Assembly: GCF_001514125.1 (NCBI RefSeq)
Contig: NZ_KQ948561.1
Coordinates: 1 to 64,000 of the forward strand
Source of the DNA: Streptomyces longwoodensis
Lineage (GTDB): Bacteria > Actinomycetota > Actinomycetes > Streptomycetales > Streptomycetaceae
Length of the DNA stretch: 64,000 bases
Direction: 5' to 3'
A program made the translations under genes and the position numbers. Shown piece by piece: positions 32,929 to 40,169 of this stretch (the first letter of the stretch is position 1; each line of letters opens with the position of its first letter). The notes below the pieces were generated by a model. The model was not told the DNA's origin. It did not search any database and was given only the letters and a program-made list of their open reading frames with translations.

Positions 32929-32954
32929 TTGACAACGGAATTGGTCTGGACCAA
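32929..32954 (+). promoter_or_regulatory. DasR-type operator (dre) and -35 box of the chitinase gene
   Basis: TTGGTCTGGACCAA (32941-32954) is an inverted repeat with arms TTGGTC/GACCAA. It differs from the core DasR site TGGTCTAGACCA at one central base. A -35-like TTGACA (32929-32934) lies just before it, so bound repressor would block the promoter. DasR represses chitinase genes in Streptomyces and is released by aminosugar phosphates. Confidence 0.85.
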
Positions 32955-33016
32955 CTTGTACGTCCAGCGGTGGCCACCGTCTTTCGCGCTCCCCACTCCC
33001 CCTCCCGGAGGCCCCA

Positions 33017-34717
33017 GTGGACCCCGTACGCAGACGCCGACGCACGCGCTTGTGGTCGGGAGCGGTCACGGCCGCGCTCGCCCTGTCCCTCACGGCCGTC
33101 GGCCAGGCGTCCGCCGCCGACGTCAACAACGCGAAGAACGCCGGCTTCGAGTCCGGCCTGTCCGGCTGGACCTGTTCCGCGAACAGCGGGACGGCCGTCT
33201 CCTCCCCGGTGCACGCCGGCGCCGGCGCGCTCAAGGCCACCCCGGCCGGCCAGGACAACGCCCGCTGCTCCCAGACGGTCGCGGTCAAGCCCAACGCGAC
33301 GTACACGCTGAGCGCCTGGGTCCAGGGCGGCTACGCCTACCTGGGCGCGAGCGGCACCGGCACCACGGACGTGTCCACCTGGACCCCCGACTCCGCGTCC
33401 TGGAAGCAGCTGACCACCACCTTCACCACGGGCGCGAGCACCACCTCGGTCAGCGTCTACCTGCACGGCTGGTACGGGCAGGCGGCCTACCTGGCCGACG
33501 ACGTCTCGGTCTACGGCCCCGACGGCGGCGGGGGCGGCGACCCGGCCCCGACGGTGCCGGCCGCGCCGGGCGGGCTGGCGGTCTCGGGGACGACGTCCTC
33601 GTCGGTGTCGCTCGCGTGGAACGCGGTGTCGGGCGCGACCGGCTACAACGTGTACCGCAACGGCAGCAAGGTGACCGCGGTGAGCGGCACGTCGGCCACG
33701 GTGACCGGGCTCGCCGCGTCCACGGCGTACTCCTTCCAGGTCACGGCGACCAACGCGGCCGGTGAGTCGGCCAAGTCGGCGACCGTCACCGGCACCACGA
33801 CGTCGTCCGGGAACCCCGGGGGCGGCGGCACGCTGCCCAAGCACGCGGTGACCGGCTACTGGCAGAACTTCAACAACGGGGCCACGGTCCAGAAGATCTC
33901 GGACGTGCCCGCCCAGTACGACATCATCGCGGTGGCCTTCGCCGACGCGACGACCACGCCGGGCGCGGTGAGCTTCACGCTCGACTCGGCCGGGCTCGGC
34001 GGCTACACCGTCGACCAGTTCAAGGCGGACGTCAAGGCCAAGCAGGCGGCCGGCAAGAAGGTGATCGTCTCGGTCGGCGGGCAGAACGGCACGGTGTCGG
34101 TCAGCGACCCGACGTCCGCGGCGAACTTCGCCAACTCGGTCTACTCCGTGATGCAGACGTACGGCTTCGACGGCGTCGACATCGACCTGGAGAACGGCAT
34201 CAACCCGACCTACATGACGCAGGCGCTGCGCTCCCTGGCGGCGAAGGCGGGCCCCTCGCTGATCCTCACCATGGCGCCGCAGACGATCGACATGCAGTCG
34301 ACGTCGGCCGGCTACTTCCAGACGGCCCTGAACGTCAAGGACATCCTCACGGTCGTCAACATGCAGTACTACAACAGCGGTTCGATGCTCGGCTGTGACG
34401 GCAAGGTCTACAGCCAGGGCACGGTGGACTTCCTCACCGCGCTCGCCTGCATCCAGCTCGAGGGCGGCCTCGCCCCGTCGCAGGTCGGCCTCGGCCTGCC
34501 CGCCTCCACCCGTGGCGCGGGCAGCGGCTACGTCTCGCCCACGGTCGTCAACAACGCCCTGGACTGCCTGACCAAGCTCACCAACTGCGGCTCCTTCAAA
34601 CCGTCCAGGACCTACCCCGACCTGCGCGGTGCGATGACCTGGTCGACCAACTGGGACGCGACGGCGGGCAACGCCTGGTCCAACGCGGTGGGCCCGCACG
34701 TGCACGCGCTGCCGTAA
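33017..34717 (+). CDS. secreted GH18 chitinase with CBM and FnIII domains
   Basis: A 566-residue extracellular enzyme. Signal peptide 1-33 (cut after QASA), carbohydrate-binding beta domain at about 34-168 (NAGFESGLSGW, CBM4/9/16-like), Gly/Pro linker, fibronectin III domain at 180-262, second Gly linker, then GH18 barrel at 275-566. The catalytic DGVDIDLE carries Asp385, Asp388, Asp390 and Glu392. GTG 33017 follows GGAGG. The enzyme hydrolyses chitin outside the cell, and its promoter carries a DasR site. A long GC hairpin ends the transcript. Confidence 0.96.
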   Translation: MDPVRRRRRTRLWSGAVTAALALSLTAVGQASAADVNNAKNAGFESGLSGWTCSANSGTAVSSPVHAGAGALKATPAGQDNARCSQTVAVKPNATYTLSAWVQGGYAYLGASGTGTTDVSTWTPDSASWKQLTTTFTTGASTTSVSVYLHGWYGQAAYLADDVSVYGPDGGGGGDPAPTVPAAPGGLAVSGTTSSSVSLAWNAVSGATGYNVYRNGSKVTAVSGTSATVTGLAASTAYSFQVTATNAAGESAKSATVTGTTTSSGNPGGGGTLPKHAVTGYWQNFNNGATVQKISDVPAQYDIIAVAFADATTTPGAVSFTLDSAGLGGYTVDQFKADVKAKQAAGKKVIVSVGGQNGTVSVSDPTSAANFANSVYSVMQTYGFDGVDIDLENGINPTYMTQALRSLAAKAGPSLILTMAPQTIDMQSTSAGYFQTALNVKDILTVVNMQYYNSGSMLGCDGKVYSQGTVDFLTALACIQLEGGLAPSQVGLGLPASTRGAGSGYVSPTVVNNALDCLTKLTNCGSFKPSRTYPDLRGAMTWSTNWDATAGNAWSNAVGPHVHALP

Positions 34718-34742
34718 CGGCGGACCTCCCGCTTCCGAAGCC

Positions 34743-34782
34743 GGCCGCGGTGCCGCCCCGTCCCGGGGGCGGCACCGCGGCC
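34743..34782. terminator. strong bidirectional terminator after the chitinase gene
   Basis: Seventeen-bp perfect stem (34743-34759 with 34766-34782) and 6-nt loop, between the chitinase stop and the end of the convergent Pro-rich gene. No T-run, as usual for Streptomyces. Confidence 0.88.
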
Positions 34783-34809
34783 GTGCGTCGTCGGTGGCGG
34801 GGGCCCGGC

Positions 34810-35265
34810 TCAGCCCGCCGGGCGGTAGTGGGACAGCACCCAGCCGAGCTGGGCGAACCACTGGCCCAGCCGGCCCTTGGGGCGGGCCTCCACCACGCTC
34901 TCGTAGAAGTGGCCGTCCAGGTGGACCACGCCGAGCATCAGCGCCTTGCCGTTCGGGCTCGCCTTGTAGTGGACGCTGCGGATCTCCGGCCAGGGGAAAT
35001 CGGCCTGCACGCCGTTCAGGTCCAGGGTCACTCCGTCGGCGTCGACCACGATCGCGTTGTTCCGGTCCACGGCGACGAACTCGGGCGCCTGGGGCGCCGG
35101 TTGCGGCGGGCCGGGGGCGTACGCCGGAGGCGGCGGGCCGGCGCCGTACGGGGGCGGGGCGGGGAACTGCCCGGGCGGGGGCGGGCCGTACGACGGCGGG
35201 GGCGGGCCGAAGCCCGCCGGCGGGGTGCCGGAAGGGGGCGGTGGAGGGGGTGGCTGCTGCGTCAT
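34810..35265 (-). CDS. Pro-rich protein with a PH-like domain
   Basis: A 151-residue protein. Residues 1-65 are Pro/Gly/Tyr-rich and disordered. The C-terminal 85 residues look like a small beta/alpha PH-like or GRAM-like domain (NAIVVDADGVTLDLNGVQADFPWPEI, then KGRLGQWFAQLGWVLSHY). ATG at 35265 follows GACGCCGG with a weak ribosome site; the open frame extends further upstream without codon support. Divergent from a sigma factor gene. Function unknown. Confidence 0.75.
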   Translation of the reverse strand: MTQQPPPPPPPSGTPPAGFGPPPPSYGPPPPGQFPAPPPYGAGPPPPAYAPGPPQPAPQAPEFVAVDRNNAIVVDADGVTLDLNGVQADFPWPEIRSVHYKASPNGKALMLGVVHLDGHFYESVVEARPKGRLGQWFAQLGWVLSHYRPAG

Positions 35266-35401
35266 CCGGCGTCCTCGGGGCTCGTCCGTCGTCGCCCCGG
35301 GACGTGGTGCCCCGGGGCGTGAAACATTCTCCCCGGCCCACCGCATCAGTGGAGTGAGGACGTCGACCGACAGCCGGCGCACAGTGAGCAGGGGGACGTA
35401 C

Positions 35402-35908
35402 ATGGGACAGGCCCGCGCGGACGAGTACGCCGAGTTCGCGGCCGCGAGAGCCGGACACCTGTACCGCTCGGCCTGTCTGCTCACCGCCGGGGACACCCAC
35501 CTCGCCGAGGACCTCGTGCAGGAGACCCTGGGCCGCATCTACGTCAGCTGGCGGCGCGTCGCCCGCGTCGGGAACCCCGCCGGGTACGCGCAGACCGTGC
35601 TCACCCGGGCGTTCCTCGCCCACCACCGGCGCCGCAGCAGCACCGAGCGGGTCACCGCCACGCTGCCCGACGTGGCCGCCGCGAGCGGCGACGCCACCCT
35701 GCGCGTCACCCTCCTGGACGCGCTCGGGCGGCTGCCCGCCAAGGACCGGGCCGTGGTCGTCCTGCGCTACTGGGAGGACCGCTCGATCCAGGAGACGGCC
35801 GACGCGATGAACACCAGCTCGGCGGCGGTGCGCACGCGGTGCGTGCGGGCGCTGGCCCGGCTGCGCGACCTCCTCGGGGAGGACGTCGGCGAGTACGCCC
35901 GCCCCTGA
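35402..35908 (+). CDS. SigE-family ECF-like sigma factor
   Basis: A 168-residue sigma factor of the short actinobacterial SigE (ECF41-like/SigE-family) type. Region 2: ARAGHLYRSACLLTAGDTHLAEDLVQET (about residues 13-40) and YVSWRRV. Region 4: LGRLPAKDRAVVVLRYWEDRSIQETADAMNTSSAAVRTRCVRAL. ATG 35402 is preceded by a weak GGGGGAC. The gene immediately downstream encodes a single-pass membrane protein and is a plausible anti-sigma partner. Regulon unknown. Confidence 0.92.
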   Translation: MGQARADEYAEFAAARAGHLYRSACLLTAGDTHLAEDLVQETLGRIYVSWRRVARVGNPAGYAQTVLTRAFLAHHRRRSSTERVTATLPDVAAASGDATLRVTLLDALGRLPAKDRAVVVLRYWEDRSIQETADAMNTSSAAVRTRCVRALARLRDLLGEDVGEYARP

Positions 35909-35967
35909 CCGGGCGCACGCCCCCGGCCCTCCCCCTCACCCCTCCTCCACCGAAACGGTGATGCCCC

Positions 35968-37218
35968 ATGCCCGTCGACCACGGCCCGCACCTGGACACG
36001 CCCCCCGACCCCTTCGAGGACCGGCTCTCGCGCGCCCTGCACCACACCGGCGGCGCGTTCGACGCCGACCGCCGCGCACTCGCCGCCGGCGGCGCGGCCC
36101 GCGGGCGGCGCAAGCGGCTGCTGCGGCGGACGGCCCTGGCGGGCGGGGCGGCCGGGGTGGCCGCCGCGTGCCTGGGCGGGACGCTGCTGCTGGCACCGGG
36201 CGACCGGGACGGCACTCCGCGCCCCGCCCCGGTCGCCGGGAGCCCCACCGCCTCCCCCACGGCCGCACCGGTCACCGCCGACCAAGTGATCGCCACGCTG
36301 AAGGGCCTGCTCCCCGAGGGCAAGGTGAGCGGCGCGCAGGGGCGTGGCTCCGACGGGCGGTCGGCCACGCCCTACGCGCAGCTCGTCTTCGACGACGGCA
36401 AGGGGGCGGCGGCCCTCTCCGTCGGCCTCGGCCGGGTCGCCCCGGGCGGGGACGACGTCCGCCAGCTCACCGAGTGCCCCGACAAGGTGCTCGCCGCCTA
36501 CGACGCGTGCACCAGCGAGAGGCAGCCCGACGGGTCCGTGGTGCGCGTGCTGAAGGGCTACGAGTATCCCGACCGGCGCGTGGACACCAAGCTGTGGTCG
36601 GCCGACCTGGTGAGCGCGGACGGCGCCCACGTGAGCGTCAGCGAGTGGAACGCCGCCGCGGAGAAGGACGCGCCCGTCACCCGACCCGACCCACCGCTCT
36701 CGGCCGCTGAGTTGCGGGACCTCGCGGCCGCCCCGGCCTGGCGGGACGTCGTCGGGTCGCTGCCCGCCGCCGAGGAGGTGACGGCCGCGCCGGCCGCGCC
36801 CGGCGGCCGGCGCATCGCCGGGGTGCTCGCCGCGTTGATGCCCGACGGCGTGGAGGTGACCGCCCGGGGCAGCCAGGACGGCGAGTTCGCCTATGTCGTG
36901 GCCGACGACGGCAAGGGCGCGAGCTACGTCCAGGTCAACGTGCAGCCCGGCATGTCCGACGTGGCGGGCGAACTCTTCGGCTCGGGCGCCGAGACCCTCC
37001 CCGACGGCACGCTGGTCGCCGAGCACCAGGGGCCCGGCGACCGCGGCGACCTGGTCATGTGGACGGTCGACACCCTGCGCCCCGACGGCCGCCGGATCGT
37101 CGTGAGCGCCTTCAACGCCGCCTCGCAGACCACCGCCGCGACCCGGGCCACGCCCGCGCTCACGATGGGGCAACTGCGGGCGATCGCCCTGTCGTCGCGG
37201 TGGCTCGCGCTCGGCTGA
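35968..37218 (+). CDS. membrane protein with an internal duplication, partner of the sigma factor
   Basis: A 416-residue protein. N-terminal cytoplasmic region of about 50 residues, one membrane helix at about 50-75 (LLRRTALAGGAAGVAAACLGGTLLL), and an extracytoplasmic part made of two similar domains. Domain 1 (about 95-255) and domain 2 (about 275-415) both contain a DDGKGA segment and end in a LT/LSAAELRDLA-like helix. The gene follows the sigma factor by 59 nt on the same strand, so an anti-sigma or sensing role is likely, but no zinc-binding anti-sigma motif (HxxxCxxC) is present. Confidence 0.8.
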   Translation: MPVDHGPHLDTPPDPFEDRLSRALHHTGGAFDADRRALAAGGAARGRRKRLLRRTALAGGAAGVAAACLGGTLLLAPGDRDGTPRPAPVAGSPTASPTAAPVTADQVIATLKGLLPEGKVSGAQGRGSDGRSATPYAQLVFDDGKGAAALSVGLGRVAPGGDDVRQLTECPDKVLAAYDACTSERQPDGSVVRVLKGYEYPDRRVDTKLWSADLVSADGAHVSVSEWNAAAEKDAPVTRPDPPLSAAELRDLAAAPAWRDVVGSLPAAEEVTAAPAAPGGRRIAGVLAALMPDGVEVTARGSQDGEFAYVVADDGKGASYVQVNVQPGMSDVAGELFGSGAETLPDGTLVAEHQGPGDRGDLVMWTVDTLRPDGRRIVVSAFNAASQTTAATRATPALTMGQLRAIALSSRWLALG

Positions 37219-37234
37219 GCGGTACGGGACCGGC

Positions 37235-38557
37235 CTAGAAGAACTCCGACCACGGCTGGTCCCAGACCTGCTTGACGCACAGGACCAGGAACAGCAGGGC
37301 GGCGAGGGCCAGCATGCCGTTGCTCAGCGGGCCGTTGCGCCACGGGCGCGGGGTGCGGTCGGAGTTGAGCAGCCACACCAGGGTCAGCGCCAGGAACGGC
37401 AGGAAGGCCGCGCCCAGCACGCCGTAGAGGATGACCAGGCGGAAGGGCTGGCCCTGGAAGAGCAGCACGATCGGCGGGAAGGTCAGCCACAGCAGGTAGG
37501 CGCGGAACGGCCACGACCGCTCCCGCTCGCCGGAGGCGACCTCCTCGCCGGTCGCACCCGACGCGGCACGCCGCCGGGCCACGAAGTCGGCGAACATCAG
37601 GCTCACCCCGTGCCAGACGCCGATCAGCGAGGTGAACGACGTGGCGAAGAAGCCGATCAGGAAGAACGTGGAGGTGGCGCCGCCGTACTCGGCCTCCAGG
37701 ATGTCGCCGAGCTGGACGAGTCCCTGGTCGCCGCTCGCGATCGCGACGTGCGCGGAGTGCAGCAGTTCGGCGCCGACGAACAGCATGGCGACGACGAACA
37801 CGCCGGTCGTGGCGTAGGCGACGCGGTTGTCCAGCCGCATGACCCGCATCCAGCCGGTGTCGGTCCAGCCCTTGGCGTTGACCCAGTAGCCGTAGGCGGC
37901 GAGCGTGATCGTGCCGCCGACGCCGCCGATCAGGCCCAGGGTGTTCAGGACGGAGTCCTTCTCGTCGGGCAGGACCGGGAGCAGGCCGGCCAGGGCGTCC
38001 GGCAGGTTCGGCGTGACCCGGACCGCCAGGTAGACGGTGACCACGAACATGACGCCCACCAGGACCGTCATGACCTTCTCGAAGACCGCGTACCGGTTGA
38101 ACCACACGAAGACCAGGCCGACCAGGCCGCAGGCCACGCCCCACCACTGGAGGTCCATCACCTCCGGGAACATCGCCTGCAGGGGCAGGGCGCTCGACGA
38201 CATCGCCGCCGCGCCGTACACGAAGCCCCAGACGACCGCGTAGACGGCGAAGAACCAGCCCGTCCACCGGCCGAGGCTCGCCCAGCCGTCGAACAGGGTC
38301 CGCCCGGTGGCCAGGTGCCACCGTCCGGCGGCCTCCGCCAGTGAGATCTTCACCAGGCAGCCGACGACCGCGGCCCACAGCAGCGTGTACCCGAAGTTGC
38401 TGCCGGCGATGAGGGTGGCGACCAGGTCGCCGGCGCCGACACCGGTGGCCGCGACGACGACGCCGGGCCCGATGTGCCGCCAGCTGGGCCTGCGCTGTGG
38501 GGGGTGGGGGTCGGAGGAGGCCTGGGTGTCCGTGGGGTGTCCCGTGGTGTCCGCCAT
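37235..38557 (-). CDS. Nramp-like divalent metal transporter homolog
   Basis: A 440-residue membrane carrier with about eleven helices, first at SWRHIGPGVVVAATGVGAGDLVATLIAG. The Nramp fold is recognisable, but the metal-binding DPGN of helix 1 reads GAGD and no MPH-type motif is found in helix 6. It therefore probably does not transport Mn/Fe as true Nramps do; Nramp-related Mg, Al or unknown substrate transporters are alternatives. ATG 38557 follows no strong ribosome site; a GTG six nt upstream is possible. Single gene, stop 16 nt from the end of the convergent duplicated membrane protein gene. Confidence 0.85.
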   Translation of the reverse strand: MADTTGHPTDTQASSDPHPPQRRPSWRHIGPGVVVAATGVGAGDLVATLIAGSNFGYTLLWAAVVGCLVKISLAEAAGRWHLATGRTLFDGWASLGRWTGWFFAVYAVVWGFVYGAAAMSSSALPLQAMFPEVMDLQWWGVACGLVGLVFVWFNRYAVFEKVMTVLVGVMFVVTVYLAVRVTPNLPDALAGLLPVLPDEKDSVLNTLGLIGGVGGTITLAAYGYWVNAKGWTDTGWMRVMRLDNRVAYATTGVFVVAMLFVGAELLHSAHVAIASGDQGLVQLGDILEAEYGGATSTFFLIGFFATSFTSLIGVWHGVSLMFADFVARRRAASGATGEEVASGERERSWPFRAYLLWLTFPPIVLLFQGQPFRLVILYGVLGAAFLPFLALTLVWLLNSDRTPRPWRNGPLSNGMLALAALLFLVLCVKQVWDQPWSEFF

Positions 38558-38661
38558 GGGCACCAAGGAATCGCACGGCGCCGGGACCGGCAAGGGGGCG
38601 TGCACCGACCCGCCGGGGCGCGCCCCGCACGCCCCCGGCCGGTGCCCGGCACCCGCGGGTG

Positions 38662-39144
38662 CTACGGCTCGCAGCCGTCGCACCCGCAGGTGCCCAGTTC
38701 GAACCACACGGTCTTGCCCGGTCCCTCCCGGTGGCAGCCCCAGCGCCGGGCGAGCGCCTCCACCAGGAACATCCCCCGGCCGCCCTCCACGGTCGGCGGG
38801 CGCTCCGCACCCATGACCCGGGGGGCGAGGGGCCCGCCGTCGGTGACCTCGCAGCGCAGGACGCCGTGCGCCGCGGACACCGTCAGCCGGAACGGGGTCG
38901 CGGAGTGCAGCAGCGCGTTGGTGGCCAGCTCGCTCACCAGGAGTTCGGCCGTCTCCACCAGGTCGCCGCGCACCCCGAGACCCCACTCCTCCAGGCGTCG
39001 GCGGACCTCCCGGCGGGCCTGGCGCACGGAGGCGGGCCGGGGCTCGTACGCGGCGCTCGCGTGGCCCGCACCCAGGGGCGGCTGGGGATAGGCGCCGTAG
39101 CGGGGGTCGGGGTCCGGGCGGCGGTCCCCGGAGAGTTCCAGCAT
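38662..39144 (-). CDS. HATPase anti-sigma/serine kinase-like protein
   Basis: A 160-residue RsbW/SpoIIAB-type ATPase. The N-box is in ETAELLVSELATNALLHS, the G1-like motif is CEVTDGGP, and G2-like GGRGMFLVEALARRWG. A Cys pair ends the protein (GTCGCDGCE). Such proteins bind a sigma factor or anti-sigma antagonist and control it by phosphorylation. ATG 39144 is within a compact cluster with the MEDS protein and the LuxR regulator on the same strand; the 92-nt gap contains no terminator. Streptomyces carry dozens of paralogs, so the partner is not deducible. Confidence 0.9.
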   Translation of the reverse strand: MLELSGDRRPDPDPRYGAYPQPPLGAGHASAAYEPRPASVRQARREVRRRLEEWGLGVRGDLVETAELLVSELATNALLHSATPFRLTVSAAHGVLRCEVTDGGPLAPRVMGAERPPTVEGGRGMFLVEALARRWGCHREGPGKTVWFELGTCGCDGCEP

Positions 39145-39236
39145 GCGCCCAGCTTGTCCTCCCCGCGGGCCGCGCACACGGGGAGGACTACCCGATTCGC
39201 TCCCCGTGCCGCGCCCCGGGGGGTACGCGGGTACGG

Positions 39237-40145
39237 CTACGCGTACTGGAGGCGTACGGCCGTTCCCCCGTCGTCGGCCGGACGCAGGTCGACGTAGGCG
39301 CACACCTGGCGGGCGTACCAGAGCCCCTGGCCGGGTTCCAGGTCGGTGCCCGCGGGCGGGACGAAGCCGGCCAGCGGGTCGTCGACGCGCTGGGCGAGGG
39401 ACAGTTCGCACACGCAGCCCGGTGCCTCGCCCCACAGCAGGGCACCGGTGACCCGGCCCAGCGCGGCCGCCTCCCCGACGGCCGTGCCGAACAGCTCCGC
39501 GTCGGCCTCCGCCAGCCCCTGCCGCTCGGCCCAGGCGCGGACGGCGGGCACGTCCGGCCGGGCGAGCCGCTCGGCCCCGGGCGGGGGCGGCGGCAGGGGG
39601 ACGGCGTCCAGTTCGGCGGCGAGGCGGGCCGGCTCGGTGTAGACGCCGGAGCCCGGGTGGGCGCGGCGGGCCGCCTCGACGACGGCGCGGCCCGCGGTGC
39701 GGGTGTCGTAGACGCACAGCGCGGTCGTGGACAGGGGGGCGAACAGGACGTTGGCCAGGGCCTCGTAGCGGATCCACTCGGCGCTCTCGCGCGGTGAGCG
39801 GCCGGCCCGGCCCTGCCACACGGGTTCCATCAGCAGGTGGAGCCGGCCGCCGGGGCCGGCGTGGGCGGCGAGGTGACCGGCGGCGCGGGCCACCGCGTTG
39901 GACGCGGAGCCGGTGTACCAGTCGGTGTGCGGGACCAGGCCGACCCGGGCGGCCGTGCCGCCGAGCGCGTCGCGCAGCAGGTCCAGCTTGTCGGGGGCGG
40001 CGATGGCGACGGGCGGGGGCTCGTCGGGGGCGGCGAGGCCCTCCTCCAGGAAGGGCAGGGCCGCGGCCAGGAAGGCCGGGTCGGTGGCGCACTCGGCCAT
40101 GCGGTGGTCGAAGGTGTCCGGGGATCCCACCGGTCGGGTGGTCAT
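39237..40145 (-). CDS. MEDS-domain regulator with anti-sigma-like C-terminus (RsbA-family)
   Basis: A 302-residue protein. N-terminal MEDS sensory domain (about residues 5-190; DTFDHRMAECATDPAFLAAALPFLEEGLA, HTDWYTGSASNAVARAAGHL). C-terminal half from about 200 resembles a degenerate HATPase (LFGTAVGEAAALGRVTGALLWGE, LEPGQGLWYARQVC). This is the RsbA-family layout. MEDS domains are thought to bind small hydrocarbon-like or haem-type ligands. Upstream neighbour is the LuxR regulator, 25 nt away, and downstream is the HATPase. The three are probably one sensory unit. Confidence 0.85.
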   Translation of the reverse strand: MTTRPVGSPDTFDHRMAECATDPAFLAAALPFLEEGLAAPDEPPPVAIAAPDKLDLLRDALGGTAARVGLVPHTDWYTGSASNAVARAAGHLAAHAGPGGRLHLLMEPVWQGRAGRSPRESAEWIRYEALANVLFAPLSTTALCVYDTRTAGRAVVEAARRAHPGSGVYTEPARLAAELDAVPLPPPPPGAERLARPDVPAVRAWAERQGLAEADAELFGTAVGEAAALGRVTGALLWGEAPGCVCELSLAQRVDDPLAGFVPPAGTDLEPGQGLWYARQVCAYVDLRPADDGGTAVRLQYA

Positions 40146-40169
40146 GGGGTTCCTTTCCGGGCCGGGAGG

